64,000 nt of DNA from Nocardiopsis sp. FIRDI 009 (GTDB lineage Bacteria > Actinomycetota > Actinomycetes > Streptosporangiales > Streptosporangiaceae), in the NCBI RefSeq assembly GCF_003386285.1, contig NZ_QPNC01000019.1, positions 310,001-374,000 of the forward strand, read 5' to 3'. Shown here one piece after another: positions 8,782-16,705 of the stretch. The notes beneath the pieces are model-generated. The model was not told the DNA's origin. It was given only the letters and a program-made list of their open reading frames with translations, and did no database searches. Each line of letters begins with the position of its first letter. The first letter of the stretch is position 1. The translations under genes were made by a program, and so were the position numbers.

Positions 8782-9194
8782 ATGACCTCTGCCTCCCAAC
8801 ACTCCCCCGCGCCCTCGGCGTCCCCTCCCCCTCACCCCGGCCCGGGTGGAGGGCGCGCCGGACGGATCGTCAGGCGGGTTCTTCTGGGTCTGTTGAGCTT
8901 TCCCGTCGTGCCCGCCGCCCTGCTCGCGGGCCTGATGCTCGTCGTGGACGCCAGCGAACCGGAGGTGTGCGGGGGTACGTCCCGGGTCCGGGCGGGTGGG
9001 CGACCGGGGCGTGTGAGGAGCAGCGGGAGACCTTCGTCGCTCCGGTCCCGGTGCGGCAGATGTTCGGTCTCGCGCTGGCGCCGCTGCCCGCCCTCGTGGC
9101 GGGGTGGATCTGGCGGGACCGCTGGTGGGTGGTGGCGCTGGCGGCCGTCGTCGTGCTGGGGGCGGTTCCGCTGTTGGTGTGGTGGGTGGAATGA
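8782..9194 (+). pseudogene. Small two-helix membrane protein gene with a -1 frameshift
   Basis: The first half (from ATG 8782) encodes a proline-rich cytoplasmic tail and a membrane helix (VLLGLLSFPVVPAALLAGLM), ending near DASEPEVCGG. Sensible coding then continues one frame over, from YVPGPGGWATGACEEQRE to a second helix (WWVVALAAVVVLGAVPLLVW) and the stop at 9194. The switch falls at a run of five Gs (8971-8975); one extra G would restore a single 138-residue protein with two membrane helices. It is therefore a recent pseudogene or a sequencing error in a homopolymer. I do not recognise the family. Confidence 0.6.
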
Positions 9195-9237
9195 GCCGCT
9201 CCGCTCGCCGCCATGGCCTCGCGGCGAGCGGAGCGGC
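9195..9237. terminator. Bidirectional terminator, 17-bp perfect stem
   Basis: Arms 9195-9211 and 9221-9237 are exact inverted repeats around a nine-base loop. The hairpin lies between two convergent genes: the frameshifted membrane-protein gene and the FAD/BFD oxidoreductase gene. Confidence 0.85.
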
Positions 9238-9242
9238 CCCGG

Positions 9243-10700
9243 TCAGCCGACGCCCGCGGTGTCGGTGTCGGCGAGCCCGGACAGCAGGGCGTTGACGTCG
9301 CGTACGCAACCGCCGCATCCGGTGGTGGCGCGGGTGGTGTCGGCGATGGCCTCGCGGGTGCGGGCCCCGTCCAGCCAGGCCTGTTCGATGGTCTCGCGGG
9401 TGACGGCGTTGCACCGGCACACCAGGGCCCGCTGGCCGTTCTCGGAGCCGGTCTCGGGGGCGGCCGTGGGCAGGCCCTGGACCAGGGCGAGTCGGTCTGC
9501 GGGTACGGGGGCGCCGGTGTCGAAGAGTTGGGACACGGTGGCGGCGGCCTCGGGGAAGCCCAGCAGGACGGCGCCGACCACGCGTTCGTCGCTGACCACG
9601 AGTTTGGCGTAGCGTCCGCCGTGCGGGTCGCTGACGGTCACCGTCTCCAGTCCCTCGGCGTCCTCGTCGTCGTGGACGCGGCCGAAGGCGGTCAGTTCGA
9701 TGCCGTCGGCCTTCAGGCGGGTCAGCGGGCTGGAGCCGGTGTAGGTGGCCTGGGGCGCGGTCCCGGTGAGCCGCTGGGCGAGCACGGACGCCTGTTCCCA
9801 TCCGGGTTGGACCAGCCCGGCTCCGCCGCCGGGGTGCTGGGCGCAGTCGCCGATGGCGTGTACGCGCGCCTCGGAGGTGGTCAGGGTGTCGTCGACCAGG
9901 ATGCCGTGTTCGACCTCGATTCCCGCGTCCTTGGCCAGTTCGATGTTGCCTCGCACCCCGGCGGTGACCACCAGGGCGTCGCCGGACAGGACGCGTCCGT
10001 CGTCCAGTTCCAGGCCGGTGCCGGGCACCCAGCGGGAGGCGACCCGCCAGGAGTGTACGGTGACGCCGAGGGCGGCGTACTGGGCGGCCAGGATGCGGGC
10101 GGCGGGTTGGTCGATCTGGCGGCGCATGATCCAGGGCGAGGACTCCACGACCGACACGCGCATGCCGCGGCCGACCAGCCCGCGGGCGGCCTCCAGGCCC
10201 AGCACGCCGCCGCCCAGGACGACCACGGGAGCTCCGGGGCGGGCCAGGGACAGCAGGCGTTGGCAGTCGGCCAGGTCGCGCAGGGCGGTGACGCCCTCGC
10301 CGGGGCGGCCGTCGGGGGCGGCCACCCCGGTGATGGGGGGGAAGGCGGCGCGGGCGCCGGTGGCCAGGACGAGTTCGTCATAGGGCAGGTGGGTGCCGTC
10401 GGCCAGGGTCAGGCGGCGCCGTTCGGTGTCCAGGGCGGTGGCGGCCACGCCGGTGCGCACGGTGACGCCCGGGGTGTCGGGGACGGGCAGGCGGATCTGG
10501 TCGGTGGTGTAGGAGCCCGCGACCACGCCGGAGAGCAGGACGCGGTTATAGGCGGCCTCGTCCTCGGCGCCGACCACGGTGACGTGGACGCGTTCGCCGG
10601 CCGGGTCCAGGCGGGCGACCTCCTCGGCGAAGCGGGCGCCGACCATCCCGTTGCCGACGACCACGATCTGACGCGGGGGCGGTCCCTGCGTGGTGCTCAT
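9243..10700 (-). CDS. FAD-dependent NAD(P)H oxidoreductase with BFD-type [2Fe-2S] domain, nitrate reductase electron donor
   Basis: Predicted 485-residue cytoplasmic flavoprotein. It has an N-terminal FAD motif (VVVGNGMVGARFAEE), an NAD(P)H motif (VVVLGGGVLGLEAARGL, about residue 160) and IGDCAQH for FAD. The C-terminus (about residues 425-475) is a BFD-like iron-sulfur domain with C-x-C (CRC) and a TTGCGGC pair. This architecture equals the first half of NirB and the NasB-type reductase that passes electrons to assimilatory nitrate reductase. It is the third gene of the narK-nitrate reductase operon, 65 bp after the nitrate reductase stop. It resembles the NirB start at 1-656 and probably shares ancestry with it. 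Start ATG at 10698-10700. Confidence 0.8.
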   Translation of the reverse strand: MSTTQGPPPRQIVVVGNGMVGARFAEEVARLDPAGERVHVTVVGAEDEAAYNRVLLSGVVAGSYTTDQIRLPVPDTPGVTVRTGVAATALDTERRRLTLADGTHLPYDELVLATGARAAFPPITGVAAPDGRPGEGVTALRDLADCQRLLSLARPGAPVVVLGGGVLGLEAARGLVGRGMRVSVVESSPWIMRRQIDQPAARILAAQYAALGVTVHSWRVASRWVPGTGLELDDGRVLSGDALVVTAGVRGNIELAKDAGIEVEHGILVDDTLTTSEARVHAIGDCAQHPGGGAGLVQPGWEQASVLAQRLTGTAPQATYTGSSPLTRLKADGIELTAFGRVHDDEDAEGLETVTVSDPHGGRYAKLVVSDERVVGAVLLGFPEAAATVSQLFDTGAPVPADRLALVQGLPTAAPETGSENGQRALVCRCNAVTRETIEQAWLDGARTREAIADTTRATTGCGGCVRDVNALLSGLADTDTAGVG

Positions 10701-10765
10701 CTGCGGCCTCCTGGTGGTGGTGTGGGTTCCCGGGCGGCGTGGGCCGGGGTGTGCGGGTGGGGTGG

Positions 10766-12859
10766 TCACGGGGTGGGTTCGGGGTCCAGGCGCACGGCGC
10801 TGACCTTGAACTCGGGCATGCGGCTGGTGGGGTCCAGCGCGGGGTTGGTGATGTTGTTGGCGGCCTGGTCGGCGGCGAAGTGGAAGGGCACGAACACGGT
10901 GTCCAGGCGTGCGGTGGGGGTGAGGCGCACGCGGGCGCGGGTGTGGCCGCGGCGGGAGGTCAGGCGGGCCCAGTCGCCGTGGGCGAGGCCGACGCGGGCG
11001 GCGGTGTCGGGGTGGACCTCGACGTAGGCCTCGGGTTCGGCGTCGGTGAGTTCGGGGACGCGGCGGGTCTGGGCGCCGGACTGGTAGTGGCCCATGAGCC
11101 GTCCGGTGGTGGCGATGAGCGGGTAGTCGGCGTCGGTGGTCTCCGCGGGCGGGCGGTGGGCGACGGGGATCAGGCGGGCGCGGCCGTCGGGGTGGGCGAA
11201 GGAGTCCAGGAACAGGCGGGGGGTGGGCGCGCTGTCGGGGCGCACGGGCCAGTGGAGGGCCTCGCCGGCGGCCAGGCGGTCGGGGGTGGCGCCGGAGTAG
11301 TCGGCCGCTCCCCCGGCGGAGGCGCGGCCGAGTTCGGCCAGGACGGTGTCGGGGTCGGTGGGGAAGCGTTCGGCGGGCTGGCCCAGGCGGGTGGCCAGGT
11401 CGGCCAGGACCTGCAGGTCGGTGCGTACGCCCTGGGGGGGTTCGGTGGCCTTGGCGCGGCGCAGGATACGGCCTTCGAGGTTGGTCATGGTGCCCGACTC
11501 CTCGGCCCACTGGGCGACGGGCAGGACGACGTCGGCCATGGCGGCGGTCTCGGACAGGACGAAGTCGGCGGCCACGAGCAGGTCGAGGGAGGCCAGGCGG
11601 TCGCGGACGCGGTCGGCGTCGGGGGCGGAGACGACGGGGTTGGAGCCGAACAGGAGCATGGCGCGCGGTCCGCTGTCGGTGCCCAGGGCGTCGAGGAGTT
11701 CGAAGGCGCTGCGGCCGGGGCCGGGCAGGGTGGCGGGGTCCACGCCCCACACGGAGGCGACGTGGTCGCGGGCGGCGGGGTCGTCGATTCTGCGGTAGCC
11801 GGGGAGTTGGTCGGCCTTTTGGCCGTGTTCGCGGCCGCCCTGGCCGTTGCCCTGGCCGGTGATGCATCCGTATCCGGAGCCGCGGCGGCCGGGCAGGCCC
11901 AGGGCGAGGGAGAGGTTGATCCAGGCCGAGACGGTGTCGGTGCCCTTGGCGTGTTGTTCGGTGCCGCGGCCGGTCAGGACGTAGGCGGACCGGTTGCGGG
12001 CGGCCCGGCCGAGCAGGTCGGCGGCCCGGCGCAGTTGGGTGGCCGACACGCCGGTGACCTGTTCGGTGCGTTCGGGCCACCAGGCGGCGGCGTGCCGCCA
12101 GGCGTCGTCGAAGCCGTGGGTGCGGGCGTGGAGGTAGTCGGTGTCGGTCCAGCCCTGGACGTGGACGGCGTGCAGCAGTCCCAGGGCCAGGGCCAGGTCG
12201 GTGCCGGGTCGGGGGGCCAGGTGCATGCCCCCGTTGTCGAGGGCGGCCTGGGCGGTGCCCGACTGGCGTGGGTCGATCACGATGAGCGTGGGCGCGGACA
12301 GGTGCCCCATCATCGGTGGCATGGTCTCGGCGGGGTTGGCGCCCGCCAGGAGGACGACCTCGGCCTCGGCCACGTCGGTGAGGGGGAAGGGCATGCCCCG
12401 GTCCAGGCCGAAGGCCCTGTTGCCCGCGGCCGCGGCCGCGGACATGCAGAACCGGCCGTTGTAGTCGATCTGTGAGGTGCCCAGCGCCAGTCGGGCGAAC
12501 TTGCCCAGGGTGTAGGACTTCTCGTTGGTCAGGCCACCGCTGCCGAACACCGCGACCGCGTCGGGGCCGGACTCGGCGCGCAGCGCGTTCAGGCGTGCGG
12601 CGACGTGGTCCAGCGCCGTGTCCCAGTCCACCTCGGTGAGTGGGGCGTCCCGGTCCTTGCGCATCAGGGGCCGGGTGAGGCGGTCGGGGACGGTGAGGAC
12701 CTCGGTGGAGGTCCAGCCCTTGCGGCACAGCCCGCCCCGGTTGGTGGGGAAGGGCGCCGGGCGGGCGGTCAGGTGTCCGTCCGGTCCGGTGTCCAGGTGC
12801 ATGGCGCACTGGAGCGCGCAGTAGGGGCAGTGGGTCGTGGTGCTCTGGCCTGGGGTCAT
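10766..12859 (-). CDS. Assimilatory nitrate reductase catalytic subunit
   Basis: Predicted 697-residue molybdopterin enzyme reducing nitrate to nitrite in the cytoplasm. The N-terminal [4Fe-4S] site is C11-x2-C14-x3-C18-x26-C45. The likely Mo ligand is Cys138 in NGRFCMSAAA, as in Nas/Nap-type enzymes. The motifs GGLTNEKSY, GYGCITGQGNGQGGREHG and TTGRLMGHYQSGAQTRR are typical of the family, and the C-terminal molybdopterin dinucleotide domain is present. There is no Tat signal, which supports the assimilatory rather than the respiratory/periplasmic form. The ATG at 12857-12859 overlaps the narK stop as ATGA, indicating translational coupling. Usually called nasA or narB. Confidence 0.92.
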   Translation of the reverse strand: MTPGQSTTTHCPYCALQCAMHLDTGPDGHLTARPAPFPTNRGGLCRKGWTSTEVLTVPDRLTRPLMRKDRDAPLTEVDWDTALDHVAARLNALRAESGPDAVAVFGSGGLTNEKSYTLGKFARLALGTSQIDYNGRFCMSAAAAAGNRAFGLDRGMPFPLTDVAEAEVVLLAGANPAETMPPMMGHLSAPTLIVIDPRQSGTAQAALDNGGMHLAPRPGTDLALALGLLHAVHVQGWTDTDYLHARTHGFDDAWRHAAAWWPERTEQVTGVSATQLRRAADLLGRAARNRSAYVLTGRGTEQHAKGTDTVSAWINLSLALGLPGRRGSGYGCITGQGNGQGGREHGQKADQLPGYRRIDDPAARDHVASVWGVDPATLPGPGRSAFELLDALGTDSGPRAMLLFGSNPVVSAPDADRVRDRLASLDLLVAADFVLSETAAMADVVLPVAQWAEESGTMTNLEGRILRRAKATEPPQGVRTDLQVLADLATRLGQPAERFPTDPDTVLAELGRASAGGAADYSGATPDRLAAGEALHWPVRPDSAPTPRLFLDSFAHPDGRARLIPVAHRPPAETTDADYPLIATTGRLMGHYQSGAQTRRVPELTDAEPEAYVEVHPDTAARVGLAHGDWARLTSRRGHTRARVRLTPTARLDTVFVPFHFAADQAANNITNPALDPTSRMPEFKVSAVRLDPEPTP

Positions 12860-14253
12860 CGTGCGATGGTCTCCGTGGTGCCGGTGGCCTGGGTCGGGGC
12901 GGGGGTCGCGGTGGTGGGTGTGCGCATGTAGACGGTGTAGGTGACCACGGCGCACACGGCGTAGAAGACCAGGAAGGCGACGAGGCCGGGGGCCGCCGAC
13001 TCGGTGGCGCGGAAGGACTCGCGGAAGACGAGGTTGATGGCGACGCCGCCGAAGGCGCCCATGGCGCCGATGAGGCCGAGCATCGAGCTGGCGATGCGCT
13101 TGTTGTAGGAGTGGGCCTCCTCGGCCGGGGTGCCCGCGGAGATGGCGCTTTGGGCCTTGGCCGCGTAGATGGAGGGGATCATCTTGTACACCGAGCCGTT
13201 GCCGATGCCGGTCAGGACGAACACGACCGCGAAGACGCCGATGAACAGGATCAGGTTGTCGGTCTGGATGGAGGCGACGGCCAGGCCGGTGGTGATCACC
13301 ATCGCGATGAAGTTCCACAGGGTGACGCGGGCGCCGCCGAGGCGGTCGGCCATCTTTCCGCCGACGGGGCGGATGAGGGAGCCGATGGCCGGGCCGAGGA
13401 AGGTGACCGAGGCCGCCTGGAGGGGGGACAGCCCGAACTGGTTCTGCAGCAGCAGGCCGAAGGCGAACCCGAAGCCGATGAAGGAGCCGAACGTGCCGAT
13501 GTAGAGGAAGGACATGATCCAGAAGTGCCGGTCGCGGGTGGCGGCGATCTGGGCGGACACGTCGGTGCGGGCGCTGGTGAGGTTGTTCATGCTCCGGATG
13601 GCGACCCAGATGGCCAGCAGGATGAACGGGGCGTAGAACAGCGGGATCAGGTGTCCGGAGGTGGCGGTGAACAGGGCGATGACGGCCAGGCCGACGAGTT
13701 GGACGGTGGCCACGCCGATGTTGCCGCCGCCCGCGTTCAGGCCGAGCGCCCAGCCCTTCTCCTTCTCGGGGAAGTAGAAGTTGATGTTGGCCATGGAGGA
13801 GGAGAAGTTTCCGCCGCCGACGCCCGCGGTGGCGCCCAGGACCAGGAACAGCCAGTAGGGGGTGTCGGGGTTCTGGATGAGGTAGAAGGCCAACGCGGTG
13901 GGGATGAGCAGCAGGGACGCGGAGATGATCGTCCAGTTGCGTCCGCCGAAGATCGGCACGGCCAGGGTGTAGGGCACACGCAGGATCGCGCCGACCAGGG
14001 CGACGAGCGAGACGAGCAGGAACTTCTGTTCGGGTGCCCAGTCGAAGCCGGCGGCGGGGGTCATGAACAGGGCGAGCACGGACCAGATGCTCCAGATGGA
14101 GAATCCGATGTGCTCGGACAGGATCGACGCCCACAGGTTGCGCTTGGCGATGGGTCGGCCGGTCTCCTGCCAGAAGGTGGGGTCCTCGGGTTCCCAGTGG
14201 GTGATCCAGGACCGTCCGGTGCGCTGGCTTGGTGAGCTGGTCTCGGGGGCCAC
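12856..14253 (-). CDS. narK: Nitrate/nitrite transporter, MFS NarK family
   Basis: Predicted 465-residue inner-membrane transporter with about 12 helices. The nitrate signature region is clear: GVGGGNFSSSMANINFYFPE, then a second glycine-rich segment (LGLNAGGGNIGVATVQL). A cytoplasmic N-terminal extension of about 40 residues (WITHWEPEDPTFWQETG) is typical of the actinobacterial NarK2-like branch. It should import nitrate and may exchange nitrite. It is first in the operon with the nitrate reductase and its electron donor. A strong GlnR-type box lies 76-91 bp upstream, so expression probably rises under nitrogen limitation. Confidence 0.92.
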   Translation of the reverse strand: MAPETSSPSQRTGRSWITHWEPEDPTFWQETGRPIAKRNLWASILSEHIGFSIWSIWSVLALFMTPAAGFDWAPEQKFLLVSLVALVGAILRVPYTLAVPIFGGRNWTIISASLLLIPTALAFYLIQNPDTPYWLFLVLGATAGVGGGNFSSSMANINFYFPEKEKGWALGLNAGGGNIGVATVQLVGLAVIALFTATSGHLIPLFYAPFILLAIWVAIRSMNNLTSARTDVSAQIAATRDRHFWIMSFLYIGTFGSFIGFGFAFGLLLQNQFGLSPLQAASVTFLGPAIGSLIRPVGGKMADRLGGARVTLWNFIAMVITTGLAVASIQTDNLILFIGVFAVVFVLTGIGNGSVYKMIPSIYAAKAQSAISAGTPAEEAHSYNKRIASSMLGLIGAMGAFGGVAINLVFRESFRATESAAPGLVAFLVFYAVCAVVTYTVYMRTPTTATPAPTQATGTTETIAR

Positions 14254-14594
14254 GACCAGGCCTTCCTACTCGACGGGTACTGACGAAACCGAAGGTAGGA
14301 AGCGCGCGTTGCCTGGAGGTGTCGCGTCGTAACACGCGGGAAACAGTCGGCTCACCCGAGGGGTCTGACCTCGGTGAGAAGCGCGTTCTCCCAGGTGGTT
14401 CTGGGTGTGTGTCGCGCTTGTGTGGTGTCGGACACTTTTCGTGGTGGGGGTGGTCCCCGGCCCCTGGCGGGCCGACCGGTCGCGTGGACCGGCACCCGTG
14501 ATCGCGACGGCGGGGCGTGCGCTGATCATCGCGTCCGTCTGGTTCACCGTGGACCTCCAAATCGATGTGTGCGTGGCGAACGTGCGCGAAGGTG
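14254..14594. other. Intergenic region: narK promoter and 3' flank of the biosynthetic operon
   Basis: No gene is supported here. The half next to narK holds the GlnR-like box. The half next to the aminodeoxychorismate lyase gene is GC-rich without a strong hairpin, so where the biosynthetic operon terminates is not clear from sequence. Confidence 0.6.
14329..14344. promoter_or_regulatory. GlnR-type nitrogen-control box upstream of narK
   Basis: GTAAC-ACGCGG-GAAAC is an exact match to the actinobacterial GlnR core (GTnAC, six bases, GAAAC). It lies 76-91 bp upstream of the narK start. The family knowledge is that GlnR controls nitrate/nitrite and ammonium assimilation genes in Streptomyces and relatives. 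Confidence 0.75.
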
Positions 14595-15398
14595 TCACCG
14601 GGGGGTGTGGGGATCAGGCCGGCCGGTCAGGGGGAGCCGGAGGGATTCGAGGTGGGCGCGCCAGGCCGGGGCGCGTTCGGCGGCGCCGGGCCGGACGCGG
14701 GAGCCGGTCCACTCCGTGACGGCGCGGATGCCGTGCAGGGCGTTGACCAGCCAGGTTTCGCGCCCGTCGAGGGCCTGGAGGCGGGCGTGCCGCTGGCGGA
14801 CCCGGATGCCCAGTTCGCGTGCCCGTTCCACCAGGAGCGCGGCGGTGACGCTGGGCAGGACCCGCAGCCGTTGGGAGGGCAGGCACAGGGTGTCGCCCTC
14901 CCACCACAGCAGGGCGCTGGTGGTCGACTCCATGAGCAGGTCGGAGTCGGTGCACAGCAGGGCCTCGTCGGCTCCGGCGCGCACCGCCCGCTGTCGGACG
15001 CCGGCCAGCCGCTCCAGGTCCGGTCCCTTGACCCGGGGCCGGGTTCGCGGGTCGGGTCCGGACCAGACCAGGACGCGCAGGCTGGTGCCGCGTGGCGGGG
15101 CGGCCCGCAGCAGGAAGGCGAGCCGCCCGTCGGTGTGCAGTTCGGCGCGGGGGAACCAGTCGCCGTGTGGGGGGATCGCGGCCAGGGCGTCCTGCCAGAA
15201 GCACTCGGTGGTCAGCCGGGACACGCCCGCGGCGGCGCAGGCGCGCGCGAAGCGGTCCCGGTGGCGTTCCACGGCCCGGGCCGTTCCGTCGGTCACCAGC
15301 CAGGAGTCGGCGGCCAGGAGCCCGGTCCGGGGGGTGTCCCCCGGACGCAGCCCGACGTCGGGGTCCCAGTACAGGCGGGTGGAGGTGGCCTGTGCCAT
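14595..15398 (-). CDS. Aminodeoxychorismate lyase-like class IV PLP enzyme
   Basis: Predicted 267-residue fold-type IV PLP enzyme. Lys124 (PRVKGPDLERL) is in the position of the PLP-binding lysine, followed by GADEALLCTDSDLLMESTTS, which corresponds to the family segment GADEALL...E.TTSN. The family includes 4-amino-4-deoxychorismate lyase (PabC), branched-chain aminotransferases and D-amino-acid aminotransferases. The presence of a fused ADC synthase in the same operon makes PabC function most likely: release of pyruvate from ADC to give 4-aminobenzoate. It is the last gene of the operon. Its ATG starts two bases after the TGA of the preceding hydroxylase gene, so the two are co-translated. 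Confidence 0.78.
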   Translation of the reverse strand: MAQATSTRLYWDPDVGLRPGDTPRTGLLAADSWLVTDGTARAVERHRDRFARACAAAGVSRLTTECFWQDALAAIPPHGDWFPRAELHTDGRLAFLLRAAPPRGTSLRVLVWSGPDPRTRPRVKGPDLERLAGVRQRAVRAGADEALLCTDSDLLMESTTSALLWWEGDTLCLPSQRLRVLPSVTAALLVERARELGIRVRQRHARLQALDGRETWLVNALHGIRAVTEWTGSRVRPGAAERAPAWRAHLESLRLPLTGRPDPHTPR

Positions 15399-15400
15399 GG

Positions 15401-16630
15401 TCAGTACCGCCCGCTGGTGTTGGTGAGCGCGCCGGTGCGGGGCCCGTAGGGGGAGTTCTCCAGCCAGGCCCCGCATGCCGGGACGAAGGGGGACAGCCGT
15501 GCGGCGGCCGCCTGCCGCAGTCGGACGATCGGGCTGCTCGGACGCAGGTGCGCCAGGGCGGTTCCGGCTGCCCGGCTGTTGAACAGCGCCGCCTCGCGGC
15601 GCAGCCGGGCGAAGCGGTCCACGGCCCGTTCGTGGGCGGCCGGGTCGTCCAGCGCGTGGGCGATGGCCGAGGCCGCCTCGACCGCGTCGGCGATCCCGCT
15701 GTTGAGGCCGCGTGCCCCGAACGGCGGGAACAGGTGGCAGGACTCGCCGACCAGGAGTACTCGGCGCCGCGGGTCGGTGAAGGTCTCGGCGACCACCTGG
15801 AGGAACCGGTAGCGCGAGACCCACAGCAACCGGTCGGCGTAGCGTTCGGGGACGACCCGCGCCGTCCAGCGGCGGGCGGCCTCCTCGGTGGCGTAGTCGT
15901 CGGGGTCGTCGCCGTCCTTGCACTGCAGGTCCAGCTGGAATCCTCCGGCGAAGGGGACCCGCATCAGGCTGCGCCCGCCCAGGGCGGGGTGTTCGTAGTG
16001 GAAGACCCGTTCCAGGGGGAGGGCGTCGTCCCCGTCGTCGCGGACGTCCACCACCACGTGGAAGGCCTCGGAGCGCTCCCCCTCCAGGCGGATGCCCAGG
16101 GCCTTGCGCACCCCCGACCGGGCCCCGTCGGCGGCGATCACGTACCGCGCGGTCCACTCGTGCCCGGAGGTGGTGCGCAGCCGCACCCGCTCGCCGGTGA
16201 CGTCGACCTCGCTGACCTCGGACTCCCAGGCGAAGTCGACCCCCGCCCGGACGCACTCGCGCATCAGGTGTCGTTCCGTCTCCACCTGCCGGAGGCTGGT
16301 GAAGGGGTGCGCTCCTCGCCCGGTGGTCGGCGGGTAGGAGCGGCGGAAGACCTCGCGCCCCCGGTACAGGGTGCGTTTGGTGGTCCAGACGATTCCGTGG
16401 CTGGTGAGGGTGTCCCGCAGCCCCGGGCGGATGTTCTCCAACAGCTCCAGGGACTCCCGGTGCAGGAACAACGCCCTGCTTCCGGGGCGCACCCGGTCGG
16501 CGGCCTGGGCCTCCAACACGGTGACCGGCAGTCCGGCGCCGCGCAGGGCCAGGGCCGCCGTCAGGCCGACGGGACCGGCTCCGACGACCAGGACCGGGCG
16601 GTGGTCGTCCCTGTCTGGCCTACTACTCAT
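15401..16630 (-). CDS. FAD-dependent aromatic hydroxylase (PHBH/UbiH type), copy 1
   Basis: Predicted 409-residue group A flavin monooxygenase. Residues 17-22 are the GAGPVG dinucleotide motif, AADGARSGVR is the DG motif, and GESCHLFPPFGARGLNSGIADA is the GD/FAD-ribityl motif (usual Asp replaced by Glu). It would use NAD(P)H and O2 to hydroxylate an electron-rich aromatic ring ortho to OH or NH2. Directly followed by the aminodeoxychorismate lyase gene, it is a good candidate for 3-hydroxylation of 4-aminobenzoate (inference). It is strikingly similar along its length to the hydroxylase at 30623-31759: both share VRPGSRA.F.HRESL, KRTL..GREV and the LFPPFGARG core. Start ATG with GAGGAAGGG ribosome site. 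Confidence 0.85.
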   Translation of the reverse strand: MSSRPDRDDHRPVLVVGAGPVGLTAALALRGAGLPVTVLEAQAADRVRPGSRALFLHRESLELLENIRPGLRDTLTSHGIVWTTKRTLYRGREVFRRSYPPTTGRGAHPFTSLRQVETERHLMRECVRAGVDFAWESEVSEVDVTGERVRLRTTSGHEWTARYVIAADGARSGVRKALGIRLEGERSEAFHVVVDVRDDGDDALPLERVFHYEHPALGGRSLMRVPFAGGFQLDLQCKDGDDPDDYATEEAARRWTARVVPERYADRLLWVSRYRFLQVVAETFTDPRRRVLLVGESCHLFPPFGARGLNSGIADAVEAASAIAHALDDPAAHERAVDRFARLRREAALFNSRAAGTALAHLRPSSPIVRLRQAAAARLSPFVPACGAWLENSPYGPRTGALTNTSGRY

Positions 16631-16705
16631 CTGTGCCCTTCCTCAGCAACTGGTCGCGGCGGACGAAAGGGACCGCGAGCGGGTTCCGCTCCGGCCCGGG
16701 GCGGG

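Noticed and set aside
9243-14560. Extended frames merging the oxidoreductase, nitrate reductase and NarK genes
   Set aside because: The upstream parts are out-of-frame Arg/Pro/His-rich sequence. True starts are given by the conserved N-termini and the ATGA overlap.
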